From NCBI GenBank assembly GCA_002347265.1, contig DDYB01000031.1, forward strand, positions 83,421-134,012: a stretch of DNA of 50,592 nt, written 5' to 3'. This DNA comes from Desulfobacteraceae bacterium UBA2245. GTDB lineage: Bacteria > Desulfobacterota > Desulfobacteria > Desulfobacterales > UBA2245. The notes below the pieces were generated by a model. It saw only the letters and a program-made list of their open reading frames with translations, made no database searches and had not been told where the DNA came from. How positions within the stretch are numbered: the first letter of the stretch is position 1; each line of letters starts with the position of its first letter. The position numbers and the translations under genes were made by a program. Shown here piece by piece: positions 8,897 through 17,436 of the stretch.

Positions 8897-11131
8897 TCAG
8901 AACATTCTTCCGAGGTAGAAATAACCGGCGGTGCGATCTTCTCCCGCATGACCGACGCCGAGGTAAAGCGGTCCAAATACGCTGTCGAAGCCGACAAAAA
9001 CGCTTCCCGCAAATTCAAGGTCAGTGAGATCGATATCCCCATCCCATGCGTTGCCTGACTCCAGCGAAACGCCGGAATAAAGGTCCCCGATAATGGTCCT
9101 TGCAAGTTTGTGGTAGGTAATTATCCTTCCAAAGGCCATGCTCTGGCCGCGAAGCTGATTTTCTTGGAACCCCGAAAGATTTAGAAATCCGCCGAGTTCA
9201 AAATTATCATAGAAAGGGAGTTCGTTCCCTGCGCGTGTGCCGGCTTCGATTGCGGCAAGAATGGTTTGATCCCTGAAGGTGAACGCACCACCGACGTTTG
9301 CAGAAATTTTGTTGTAGCTGTCATCTGAGCCCAGGTCTTTCAGCGAGGAGAATAATTCAAAAGAAGCCAGGTATCCACTGGTTGGGAAATTTACATTGTC
9401 GAGTTGATCAAACCGTCCCCGGGCGACAACAGCCCCAATCGCAGCATTGTCGGCCGGAAGATCCACCCTGCCGATGTCCTGGCTTGCGTCGACCTGGGTA
9501 AACTGAAGGCCCACCCTTGCCTCGCCGTACATTGAGGGCTGGATTCCCAGATCGATACCGCCTTCATAGCGCGATATGTCGTACTGGGCGACCCTCGTGT
9601 CTCCGTCATAGACACGGATCGGCTTTTCTTCCCACAGAATGTGAGGCGACACAAAAAAGAGCCGTTTTTCGGTGAGAGGCTGGTAGAATTCCGAGTAGAT
9701 ACGGCTGGGGGTCCCGATGTTGACCTGGGTTTTCCATTCTGCGCCCAGACTGTTTATCCATCGCCTGGTGTAATCGATAAGAATGTTGTATTCGCTCCAT
9801 CCCTCGAAGTCGCTTTCGAGGGCGATACCGAAGCGGAGATAGTTCGGGCCCCAGGACTTTTCCTTTGCTTTCACGAGAATATCGTAACCGTCCTTCTGCT
9901 TATTCATGTGCAGATCGACCCGCTCGAAATCACCCGTACCGTAAACAAGCTCCGCATTTTTCTCGATTGCCTTGATGTCGGTCGTATCGCCGGGCCGGAG
10001 CTCGAGCCTGCCGGCAACAACCTCCGGTGATATATTACTCTCGCCTTGAACTTCGATCTGAATCGATGAAATTTTAATCTCTTTCACCTGATCACGGTGA
10101 TGGCGTTCGGAAAAAGCGGCATACTCGGCGCCCGAAACAGCATACCGCTTCAGGGCGTCTGTCTTTTCTCTCGCTGCTTTTTCCCCGAGAAGGGTAATCT
10201 TTGCACCCTTGTCGAAATCACCCGATCCGAGTTCTCCAAGTATTGGATTGATGTAGACATCCATGGGACCGAGGGTCTTGATCTGCTCCTCCACATTTTT
10301 TTTCATCATGATATCGAGCATCTGGTTCATGATCGAAACTGGCCCGCCGAGATCCTTCCGTGTAGCCAGCGGTTTGCTGACATCGACGCAGATGATGATA
10401 TCCGCGCCCATATTGCGCACGATATCGACCGGCACGTTCCGGACGATTCCGCCGTCAATCAGAACCCGCCTGTTCACCTCGACAGGGGGAAACGCTCCGG
10501 GCACCGACATGCTCGCCCGTGCCGCATCGGCGAGTTTCCCGCTCTTCAGCACGACCATCTCGCCGGTCTCCACGTCCGCGGCAATGGCCCGGTAGGGAAT
10601 CGGGAGTTTATCAAAATCTTCGATTTCACTGACCTGAAGCATGAGCATTTCAAAGAGTACGTTCACCTTCTGGTCCTTGACAAGCCCCTTCGATGTAAGT
10701 ATTTTACCGTCCCTCACTCCTAAGGCAAGAGGCGTGAGGATCTGATAATCCTCCCGCTTCCGTCGGAAGTCGATATCCTTGCGGTCTGATTCGCCGGAGA
10801 GGACATCACCCCAGTCTATTGCGGTAATTAGATTTTCAATTTCTCCGGCAGAACGGCCCGATGCGTAAAGGGCGCCGACAATCGCGCCCATGCTTGTTCC
10901 GGCAATGTAGTCGACAGGGATCTTCAGCTCTTCAATGACCTTGAGAACACCGATATGCGCCATGCCCTTCGCTCCGCCGCCGCCGAGCACGATGCCGATC
11001 CTTGGACGAGGTGATGATGTCTTCTCCTGCGCATCTGCGCCGGAAGGCAGAATGCCGCAGTGAACAACAAGCACCATGCAGAAACAGCACGCCAGTAAAA
11101 AAGCGCTTCCTGCTTTACTCTGTGAGGACAT
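8897..11131 (-). CDS. Patatin-like phospholipase fused to POTRA and Omp85-type barrel (type Vd autotransporter-like, PlpD family)
   Basis: A secreted lipase domain with its own outer-membrane translocator. After a signal peptide the patatin domain shows the oxyanion motif GGGGAKGMAHIGVLK, the nucleophile motif GTSMG and the Asp of the Ser-Asp dyad in LIDGGIVRNVPVD. A POTRA-like segment follows (SSIQIEVQGESNISPEVVAG), then a surface-antigen barrel (about residues 430 to the end) whose last strand ends ...YFYLGRMF with a terminal Phe. This order (signal, patatin, one POTRA, barrel) matches Pseudomonas PlpD, the type Vd prototype, and the length is close to it. The ATG at 11131 is preferred because an AAGGA lies just upstream of it; an in-frame ATG at 11149 has no Shine-Dalgarno. 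Predicted activity is phospholipase A. Confidence 0.88.
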   Translation of the reverse strand: MSSQSKAGSAFLLACCFCMVLVVHCGILPSGADAQEKTSSPRPRIGIVLGGGGAKGMAHIGVLKVIEELKIPVDYIAGTSMGAIVGALYASGRSAGEIENLITAIDWGDVLSGESDRKDIDFRRKREDYQILTPLALGVRDGKILTSKGLVKDQKVNVLFEMLMLQVSEIEDFDKLPIPYRAIAADVETGEMVVLKSGKLADAARASMSVPGAFPPVEVNRRVLIDGGIVRNVPVDIVRNMGADIIICVDVSKPLATRKDLGGPVSIMNQMLDIMMKKNVEEQIKTLGPMDVYINPILGELGSGDFDKGAKITLLGEKAAREKTDALKRYAVSGAEYAAFSERHHRDQVKEIKISSIQIEVQGESNISPEVVAGRLELRPGDTTDIKAIEKNAELVYGTGDFERVDLHMNKQKDGYDILVKAKEKSWGPNYLRFGIALESDFEGWSEYNILIDYTRRWINSLGAEWKTQVNIGTPSRIYSEFYQPLTEKRLFFVSPHILWEEKPIRVYDGDTRVAQYDISRYEGGIDLGIQPSMYGEARVGLQFTQVDASQDIGRVDLPADNAAIGAVVARGRFDQLDNVNFPTSGYLASFELFSSLKDLGSDDSYNKISANVGGAFTFRDQTILAAIEAGTRAGNELPFYDNFELGGFLNLSGFQENQLRGQSMAFGRIITYHKLARTIIGDLYSGVSLESGNAWDGDIDLTDLEFAGSVFVGFDSVFGPLYLGVGHAGEDRTAGYFYLGRMF

Positions 11132-11204
11132 CTTCATCTTTCCTTTCATTTATCGATACCATTGGGAACTGACTTTGCCGTCTTTATTGCAGGCAGGCCG
11201 CCGC

Positions 11205-11396
11205 TCAAAACTTAAACTGCACGCCGATCGTCGGTCCATGGACCTTCCGCTCCCACTCCCTCAAGTTTGCGCCGTCGTCCTCATGCTTGAAATACCAGCA
11301 CTGGTACCCGGCAGACATGGCGAACCAGTCGGCGAAGTTGTAGACAAGGTTTGCATCTGCCATATATTGCAGCTCCGAACCGGAACCGATACCTTC
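11205..11396 (-). pseudogene. C-terminal remnant of an outer-membrane barrel protein
   Basis: On the minus strand a 63-codon open stretch, bounded upstream by a TAA, ends with barrel-like alternating aromatic strands: NLVYNFADWFAMSAGYQCWY, then HGPTIGVQFKF and stop. A terminal Phe and this strand pattern are typical of the last strands of outer-membrane proteins, but no N-terminal part or start signal is present. It lies between the patatin gene (starts 11131) and the SYLF gene (ends 11461), and fits the pattern of truncated gene ends seen elsewhere in the window. Confidence 0.6.
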
Positions 11397-11460
11397 TTAT
11401 ATCATCTATGCATACACGGTAACCCTGTAAAGAACTGTTTTGGAAAGATGCAGCTCTTTC

Positions 11461-12012
11461 TTATTTTTCTATCTTTGTGATCTTGGATCCCTGCAGCCCG
11501 ATTCCCGCCATCAAGCCTTGCTGGTCAAAAGTGAAGGCGTAGACATCGGACTTGAGCGTCGTGGTTGTGAGCGTTTTGGCGACTCCCTCGTCCACTACGA
11601 CGATGCTTGGGCCGATTCCGATCTCCCAGCCGGAACTCTTTTCGAGATACTCGATTGCGGAATCGGTCATGAGGAAGAGCGCGTAACCGAAGCTTTGGGC
11701 GCCTGCCTGCAGTCCGTACGAACCCGCCACTATGTTGTAGTAACCGATCGCCTGGCCCTTTCGCATAAGCACGCCTTCGCCATACTGGGCGCCCACCACG
11801 AAGCCCGCCTTAAGGATGTTCGGGAAGACCAGGACAGCAGAGGAATGATCCGCTATCATCTTTGCAACGGAATTACTCTCGTAGAGTTTGTTCAGAGCGG
11901 TTTCAGCGTCGGCATTGAGCGCATTTGCGGACGCGGCATGTGCGGGCCCGTTTCCCGGTGCATGGACCATGAAAACAGCCAGTACCACCATAATCAATTT
12001 TGTCAGTTTCAT
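11461..12012 (-). CDS. Exported SYLF/Ysc84 domain protein (lipid-binding family)
   Basis: A 183-aa protein with a Sec signal peptide (cleavage near GPAHA). The body is a SYLF domain with the family's AVLVFPNILKAGFVVGAQYG and GYYNIVAGSYGLQAGAQSFG segments. SYLF domains bind phosphoinositides in eukaryotes; bacterial versions are exported and of unknown function. The start has AAGGAGAG upstream. The 59-aa membrane-protein gene ends 33 bp upstream of this start on the same strand. Confidence 0.9.
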   Translation of the reverse strand: MKLTKLIMVVLAVFMVHAPGNGPAHAASANALNADAETALNKLYESNSVAKMIADHSSAVLVFPNILKAGFVVGAQYGEGVLMRKGQAIGYYNIVAGSYGLQAGAQSFGYALFLMTDSAIEYLEKSSGWEIGIGPSIVVVDEGVAKTLTTTTLKSDVYAFTFDQQGLMAGIGLQGSKITKIEK

Positions 12013-12045
12013 GTTTCTCTCCTTTTATTGTTTTAATTATGATGG

Positions 12046-12225
12046 TTAATTTCTGCCCGCGTATATATACGCAACAACCGCCAAGGCCAGTACTGCGAAC
12101 AGCTTCACAAAAAGTTTAAGCATCTTGACGATCAACCACGGAAATTCAATCGGGAGGGCATGCCACACAATTAACGCGCACACCGCAAGCGCAATAATCA
12201 GAATAATGATTTGTTTTCCGTTCAT
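12046..12225 (-). CDS. Small hydrophobic membrane protein (59 aa)
   Basis: A short gene with a strong CAGGAGG five to eight bases before its ATG (12223-12225). The product starts MNGKQIIILIIALAVCALIV and ends VVAYIYAGRN. It has two hydrophobic segments, about residues 5-22 and 30-55, so it is probably a two-pass or hairpin inner-membrane protein. It precedes the SYLF gene by 33 bp. No family is recognised. The good ribosome site and fully hydrophobic, start-to-stop composition support a real gene despite its length. Confidence 0.7.
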   Translation of the reverse strand: MNGKQIIILIIALAVCALIVWHALPIEFPWLIVKMLKLFVKLFAVLALAVVAYIYAGRN

Positions 12226-12269
12226 GTTTTGCCTCCTGGCCGGCCAAAATCCGGCTTCGTTTTGTTAAC

Positions 12270-12551
12270 TTACCGTTCCCGCATTCCATGAATGAATGCA
12301 GCGCCATCTCCCTGCGGAGAACTCTTTGAGAATCGAGGAATCCAAAAAGCCTGATCAACTTTGCCATCAGCCGAATTCAGCCGCCAGCGGCCGGCGCCTT
12401 CGGCGAGAAGCACCGGCTGGCCACGATGTCGAAAAGTTCCGACACGTCTGTCCCCGGATGTGGCCCGGGACATCGTAAGCGCGACCGCGCAGGCCAGATG
12501 AATCCATAGGGTTCCAAATCTTCCTGTTCTTCTCAAGTTTAAACCACGCAT
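12270..12551 (-). pseudogene. Chimeric ORF: unknown 5' end joined to a degenerate GH63 glucosidase 3' end
   Basis: A 93-codon ORF begins at 12551, five bases after the MscS-type gene's stop, with MRGLNLRRTGRFGTLWIHLA. Bases about 12285-12385 resemble the last codons of the glucosidase gene at 17437-20172. In the other minus frame they read VAKLIRLFGFLDSQRVLR, against VAKLIELYGYLDPQKGLG in the intact protein. The ORF reads this part out of frame, so it is probably not a functional protein. I read it as a 3' remnant of a second glucosidase copy fused to unrelated 5' sequence. The rest of the 12226-12555 gap holds nothing else I can name. Confidence 0.6.
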
Positions 12552-12555
12552 TGTA

Positions 12556-15183
12556 TTATGCCTCTTTTTCCTGGAGCAAACGAACTTCGCGCTGGGGGAA
12601 AGGAAACGACATTCCCGCTTTGTGGATCGCGTCGTATACAGCCTCGGCCAGTTCACTTCTGATTACAGGCCAGTTATCAAACTCATCCGTCCACACCCGT
12701 AGTTCAAAGTTGACCCCATTGTCTCCAAACCCTGTCAAGAGAGCCTGGGGCGTCGGATGCTTCAAAATCCTCGGGTGATCGGAAGCGACATCCGAAAGCA
12801 CCTCGATCACCTTCCGGGGTGCGGCACTGTAATTCACGCTCACCGGCAACTCAATACGCCGACGCTTGTCGCTGAAGGTCCAGTTTGTCACCTGATCTGA
12901 GACAAGCTGCGAATTGGGGATAATGATCTCGGCTCCCTGAAAGGTTTTCAGAATGCTGGCACGGATGCCGATTTGCTTCACCACCCCCTGGATGTTCTGA
13001 ACTTCAACGATATCGTTCGCGTGGATCGGCCGTTCGAAGAGCAGGATCAGCCCCGAGACAAAATTATTAACTACGCTCTGCAACCCGAAGCCGATACCCA
13101 CGCTGAACGCACCGACCACAACAGTCAACTGCGTCAGATCCATTCCAAGCAGACCTATCCCCAACACAAACCCAACAGCCATGATCGAATAACGAATAAT
13201 GCGTGATGCGGCGTAAGCAATTCCATGCGGGACCTTTGTGCGGGGGTAGACGTCCTGCTCAAGAACGAAACAGATGAATGAGGAAAGCAGGTAAGATACA
13301 CATATGCAGAGAACAAAAGCGAGAATGTCTCCCAGGGAGATACTGATCGCGCCCCGCTCCAGTTTAGCGGCAAGTATGGCTTTACCGATCGATACGGCGG
13401 GCTGGAACAGACCGGTATATTCCAGAAAGCGCGTCAAAAACGCAAAGCTCGCGGCCCAGACCAGGACTTTATAGATGCGGCGCTCCAGAAGGTTACGATG
13501 GCGGTCAACCATGCGCAGGAAACGCAACGGCCGCACGCGGAGGCTGAAAGCCGCCATCCCACGGATTATCTTGATCAGAACAAATAATTCCAGGGCTAAA
13601 GAACAGGTTCTGAAAACACCTGAAACCAGGAACAGCGCCGCAAGCAGATTGCCCAGGACGCCCGCCACAAAACCGGCGCCGAGAATGATCAGCATGATGA
13701 TTGCGCCCAACCCAAGGGCGCGCAATCGAGTCAGCCTGTCTGCCTTCACAAAAGGCGACTTCAGGTTCCCGTATCTCAGAGACCAACCCAGAATTGCTAT
13801 CCCTGCGAGCGCCTCCGCCACAATCAGGCTCTGATCGAAGAGGGGCGCAGGGCCGAAGGCGTTTCGGATCATATCGAGTGTATACAAAACTCCCAGCGCG
13901 TAAAGTCCGGAGACCATCCGTGGATCGACCATCGGCTTTATTAACCGGATTGTCGCCGCCAGCAACAGGATCTCAAACAGACTCAGCACCGTTTTTGGAA
14001 GCGGGAAATAGGGAGAGGATGCCAGGAACAGCGTGATGATGAGCGCAGCAGCGAAGGGATAATCAACAAGGATGGCTATAGCTTCTGAATGCTCTTCCGC
14101 CGTCCACTGATTGACCTTTTTTCCGATCATGAAAAACAGCGCCGACATGCAAATGAAAAATCCGAGATGGATCTGCATTCGGCTTGAAGGGTCGAACAGA
14201 TACAATTCAACATCCGCCCAGCTGTTTTCTGCAATTTTGTGCAAACGTGCAAATCCTTCATCATGCGCCTGGGCCCATAACTTTGCACTCCAGATCGGCA
14301 TCCTTTCACTGCTTATAATGCCCATTACCATATTCCGCTGGGCCTGGGAGATCTCAGCCAGCAAGGTCCCGCTCTGGGCTGCCCCCTCAGCAACGCGGCT
14401 TAGAAGGTCGATTATGGCGCTTCTCTCCGTCTGCAGAGATGTCTGCTCAGCTCTGATGGATTGAAGCACCGTGTCGATCTGCTGAATAATCTCTTCCGGG
14501 GCCTTCGCCGCCTTGGCGGAGACAAGGGTCTGATTCCAGATCTTTTGAAGGTCCGCCAGCTGGGCAGACACTGACTGCAGTTGATTCTCCCTTTGGGTGA
14601 TGATGTTTTGCCATTTGACCATCTCGACCTGATTCTTTTGCCAGATCTTCCCTTCGTCCTGCAGCCATACCAGTGCCTGTTCCTCTTGAAGGGCCTCCAT
14701 GGTCCGTTGTTTTTGAGTTGCCATTCTGGCGATAGCGTCAGGAAGGTTTTTTTTAATATCTTCAATCTCATTGACGGGTTGAAACTGAGCGTGAATGTCT
14801 TGAAGTGAACTAGAAGCTTCTATGGCCCGGGTTGCAACCTCCGTCAATTGGATGGGTTCAGGAACCCTGGGTGAGGCCTCTCGCGCATTTTCCCCTGTTG
14901 CAAGACTTGCACAGGCTGCCAGCAGCAGAAAAATGCCAAGGCACACGCGTAAAAAGTTCCCGGCGCCGTAACAGGCTGTTGAAAAACTGCGCCCGAGGCC
15001 GCCATTCAGCGTTGCACGGCTCTCGCCAATGCTCACATATGCTTGAATATGCTGCGCTTGTCGCATCGCCGCGCGCCTTGCCTGACGGCCTGATTCTTGT
15101 TTTTCAACACCCTGGTAAAGCGGTTTGATTTTTAAATCTGATCGGCGTGCATGGTCGGTTCTTTTTGTATTCATGGCAGTCAT
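12556..15183 (-). CDS. Large MscS-family mechanosensitive channel (MscK/YbdG-like architecture) with repeat-inserted N terminus
   Basis: Inner-membrane channel protecting against hypo-osmotic shock. The 875 aa have a long periplasmic, coiled-coil N-terminal region (about residues 110-330), multiple TM helices (about 340-660) and a C-terminal MscS core with VVVGAFSVGIGFGLQSVVNN (pore helix) and FERPIHANDIVEVQNIQGVV (beta domain). The start ATG overlaps the stop of the upstream maturase gene (ATGA), which supports translational coupling from 15183. Codons about 24-71 are encoded by a mobile repeat (14972-15114). Together with a 4-bp duplication this adds exactly 49 codons in frame, before the signal-peptide-like FLRVCLGIFLLLAACAS. 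A GTG just after the repeat could also serve as a start. Confidence 0.88.
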   Translation of the reverse strand: MTAMNTKRTDHARRSDLKIKPLYQGVEKQESGRQARRAAMRQAQHIQAYVSIGESRATLNGGLGRSFSTACYGAGNFLRVCLGIFLLLAACASLATGENAREASPRVPEPIQLTEVATRAIEASSSLQDIHAQFQPVNEIEDIKKNLPDAIARMATQKQRTMEALQEEQALVWLQDEGKIWQKNQVEMVKWQNIITQRENQLQSVSAQLADLQKIWNQTLVSAKAAKAPEEIIQQIDTVLQSIRAEQTSLQTERSAIIDLLSRVAEGAAQSGTLLAEISQAQRNMVMGIISSERMPIWSAKLWAQAHDEGFARLHKIAENSWADVELYLFDPSSRMQIHLGFFICMSALFFMIGKKVNQWTAEEHSEAIAILVDYPFAAALIITLFLASSPYFPLPKTVLSLFEILLLAATIRLIKPMVDPRMVSGLYALGVLYTLDMIRNAFGPAPLFDQSLIVAEALAGIAILGWSLRYGNLKSPFVKADRLTRLRALGLGAIIMLIILGAGFVAGVLGNLLAALFLVSGVFRTCSLALELFVLIKIIRGMAAFSLRVRPLRFLRMVDRHRNLLERRIYKVLVWAASFAFLTRFLEYTGLFQPAVSIGKAILAAKLERGAISISLGDILAFVLCICVSYLLSSFICFVLEQDVYPRTKVPHGIAYAASRIIRYSIMAVGFVLGIGLLGMDLTQLTVVVGAFSVGIGFGLQSVVNNFVSGLILLFERPIHANDIVEVQNIQGVVKQIGIRASILKTFQGAEIIIPNSQLVSDQVTNWTFSDKRRRIELPVSVNYSAAPRKVIEVLSDVASDHPRILKHPTPQALLTGFGDNGVNFELRVWTDEFDNWPVIRSELAEAVYDAIHKAGMSFPFPQREVRLLQEKEA
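14972..15114 (+). repeat. Intact 143-bp MITE-like element with TIRs and 4-bp target duplication
   Basis: The ends are CAGGCTGTTGAAAAAC and GTTTTTCAACACCCTG, inverted repeats matching at 15 of 16 positions. Both flanks are GTAA, a 4-bp target-site duplication. No transposase is encoded. The element lies inside the 5' coding region of the MscS-type gene and is open in that frame. Further copies are at 1-44 (partial, inverted) and 45753-45881. Confidence 0.85.
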
Positions 15184-16475
15184 TTGCTTTTTTTATCCAG
15201 CTTGATAACCAGCGGCCCATTGATTGCGTCCATAACGTGCGATGCCGGAAGGCCGTGTTCTATCAATTGCGTCATCACCCTTAAATACTTTCGAATATGG
15301 AGAAAAAATTTCCTGTAACCGGGGCAGAGATAATGAAGCCCCGGCTCGCCATAGTACGTTTTTGCAAAGCGATGTTTGGGGCAGCCTCCCTGGCATGCCG
15401 CCAGCACGTCGCACTCCCGGCACCACCGGGGCAGGGCGGTTTCCTTGGAGACGCCGAATCCCGACCTTCGCGACCGCTGGGCCAGACCCGGCAATGCCTC
15501 GGTAAGAATGTTTCCGAGCCTGTATTCAGGGTAAACACAGTGATCGCAGGCATAGACGTCGCCGTTGTGTTCCAGCGCAAGCGACCGGCCGCACTGCTTC
15601 GCGTGAATACACACGGGTGAGGGGTTGCCGATCCAGGCATTGAGCGCCCACTCGAAGTTCATCACAAAAACCCTGCCCACGTCATGGCGCACCCATTCCT
15701 CATAGATGTCGATCAGAAAATCGCCGTATTCATCAGGGATCACCGACCAGGGAGTGACTTCGGTCCGCTGTTCGTCTTTGCCCAATGAGGCGGGTTCCGA
15801 AAGACGCAGGCCATGCCGCCGGCTGCGGGCATCCGGCATGCGCTCGACAACCGGCGAAAACTGGATGAACTCGACTCCCTGGTCCCTCAGGAATCGATAC
15901 ACATCGAGCGGCTTCCTTGCCGTTTCCCGTGCAACGCAGGCCATCACGTTGTATTCGATCTTGTGCTCCTGAAGCAGCTTCAGCCCCTGCATCACCTTAT
16001 CGAAAGACCCTTTCCCCTTGCGGTCGCAACGATAGCGGTCATGGATCTCCTGCGGTCCGTCGAGGCTGAGCCCTACTGCGAAATTATGCTTTTTCAGGAA
16101 CCGGCACCATTTTTCGGTGAGCAGGGTGCCATTTGTTTGAAGGGAATTGGTAATGGTTTTCTGCTTTGCAAAAGGTTTCTGGAGCTTGATAACGCGCTTG
16201 AAGAAATCAATCCCGAGCAGGGTCGGCTCCCCGCCCTGCCAGACGAACTCGACCACCGGCGTGGGCTGTGAGGTAATATAATGGGTTATGAATGCGGAGA
16301 GCACATCATCGGACATGCGGTATTGTTCTCCGGGGCTGAACAGCGCCTGCTTCTCAAGATAAAAGCAATACGTGCAGCCGAGGTTGCACACCGGCCCGAT
16401 GGGCTTGGCCACGACGTGAATGCCCTGTAAAGCGTAATTTTTAATATTGCTCGAACCTCTGCGTTCAGTCGTCAT
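15180..16475 (-). CDS. Anaerobic sulfatase-maturating enzyme (radical SAM, SPASM domain)
   Basis: Oxidises an active-site Cys or Ser of sulfatases to C-alpha-formylglycine without oxygen. The 431 aa have the radical SAM Cx3Cx2C motif in PIGPVCNLGCTYCFYLEK (C30, C34, C37), the GGEPTLL motif, and two C-terminal Cys clusters of the SPASM type: CIHAKQCGRSL with ACDHCVYPEYRLG, and WCRECDVLAACQGGCPKHRF, which bind auxiliary Fe-S clusters. The start has AAGGTG upstream. It is the probable activator of the two exported sulfatases encoded at 24584-27010 and 30209-32020. It overlaps the downstream MscS-type gene by 4 bp. Confidence 0.94.
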   Translation of the reverse strand: MTTERRGSSNIKNYALQGIHVVAKPIGPVCNLGCTYCFYLEKQALFSPGEQYRMSDDVLSAFITHYITSQPTPVVEFVWQGGEPTLLGIDFFKRVIKLQKPFAKQKTITNSLQTNGTLLTEKWCRFLKKHNFAVGLSLDGPQEIHDRYRCDRKGKGSFDKVMQGLKLLQEHKIEYNVMACVARETARKPLDVYRFLRDQGVEFIQFSPVVERMPDARSRRHGLRLSEPASLGKDEQRTEVTPWSVIPDEYGDFLIDIYEEWVRHDVGRVFVMNFEWALNAWIGNPSPVCIHAKQCGRSLALEHNGDVYACDHCVYPEYRLGNILTEALPGLAQRSRRSGFGVSKETALPRWCRECDVLAACQGGCPKHRFAKTYYGEPGLHYLCPGYRKFFLHIRKYLRVMTQLIEHGLPASHVMDAINGPLVIKLDKKSK

Positions 16476-16556
16476 GGGGACACCTTGCAGACCGACCTTC
16501 GGCGTTTCATGTCAGTCTTTTGCATTGCTTCTGACGCCCGTGTGTCGCTCAATTCG

Positions 16557-17381
16557 TCACTTTGGAAACAATAACGTCAACTGTACCCGCAGGCCCCAAT
16601 CCTCTGGCCCATTATCCGGTGACTCGGCCCAGTGCTTTGCGGCCACGGCAAACTGAAAAATATGGGGCCCGATTTTGAACAGTTGCGCCACCTGGGCGAT
16701 CACCGGCACCGACCACTGCTCGGCTTCCCAGTCATAGGTCGATTCGGTGTTCACCCCGATGGTGGTCTTGGTCTTGGTGATATAGCTGACGAAGGGCTGC
16801 AGGAAGGTCGCGTTGATGTCGGCCCGATCGTCGTCTCCGGCCACCGACCAGAGGTGATTGCCAAGAAAGCCGATCGTCCAAGGCCCCGACTGCTTCAGCA
16901 CCACCGCCGTCGGCCCGAACCCCCACTTCTCGCCGCCGAGCGCCTCGTCGGAGGCCGTCGGCAGCAGTTCGACCGGCCCCGCGCCCCAGATCCAGCCGCC
17001 CGCAGTCGGTGATTTCGGCGAGAAGAACTGGCTGGCGGTGATGTCGCCGAGGCCCGACTCGTTCATGGATGCAACCGGAAAATCGCTCTGATCGACCAGC
17101 GGTATGATAGTGCGCGTGATCAGGTTCCAGTCTTCGCTCAGCGAGAAGGGGATGACCGGCTGAATGTTCAGCCGGCTGACCGAGGCGCGGTCGTTGACGC
17201 CACCGTACTCGTCGTAGTTGTACTGCAGCGGCACGCTGATCAGCGATGCGATCGGGTTGGCCAGTTTTTTGGCCAGTTCCACACCCTTGTCCTCCTGCGC
17301 GTTCACCGGCAGGGTCAGCATGAAACCGATGACTGCCGCTGCCAGGATGTATGCATATGATTTCAATTTTATTCCTTTCAT
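16557..17381 (-). CDS. Outer-membrane barrel protein, MetA-pathway-of-phenol-degradation/transporter-like
   Basis: A 274-aa exported barrel protein. The signal peptide ends near PVNAQ. The body has the family-like LISVPLQYNYDEYGG near the start, AGPVELLPTASD in the middle, and a final strand LRVQLTLLFPK. The start at 17381 is set by AAGGAGA just upstream; the ORF extends further, but that part overlaps the glucosidase gene. It probably forms a pore for small molecules; the substrate is unknown. It lies 55 bp downstream of the glucosidase on the same strand. A related barrel is at 29097-30095. Confidence 0.75.
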   Translation of the reverse strand: MKGIKLKSYAYILAAAVIGFMLTLPVNAQEDKGVELAKKLANPIASLISVPLQYNYDEYGGVNDRASVSRLNIQPVIPFSLSEDWNLITRTIIPLVDQSDFPVASMNESGLGDITASQFFSPKSPTAGGWIWGAGPVELLPTASDEALGGEKWGFGPTAVVLKQSGPWTIGFLGNHLWSVAGDDDRADINATFLQPFVSYITKTKTTIGVNTESTYDWEAEQWSVPVIAQVAQLFKIGPHIFQFAVAAKHWAESPDNGPEDWGLRVQLTLLFPK

Positions 17382-17436
17382 GTTTCGTCTCCTTGCAGGC
17401 ATAACACCCGGCGTTTTTAACGCGCCGTTCCGAAAT

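Noticed and set aside
15001..15110. Repeat regions as a CRISPR array
   Set aside because: The copies are single, far apart, and have terminal inverted repeats; there are no regularly spaced short repeats.
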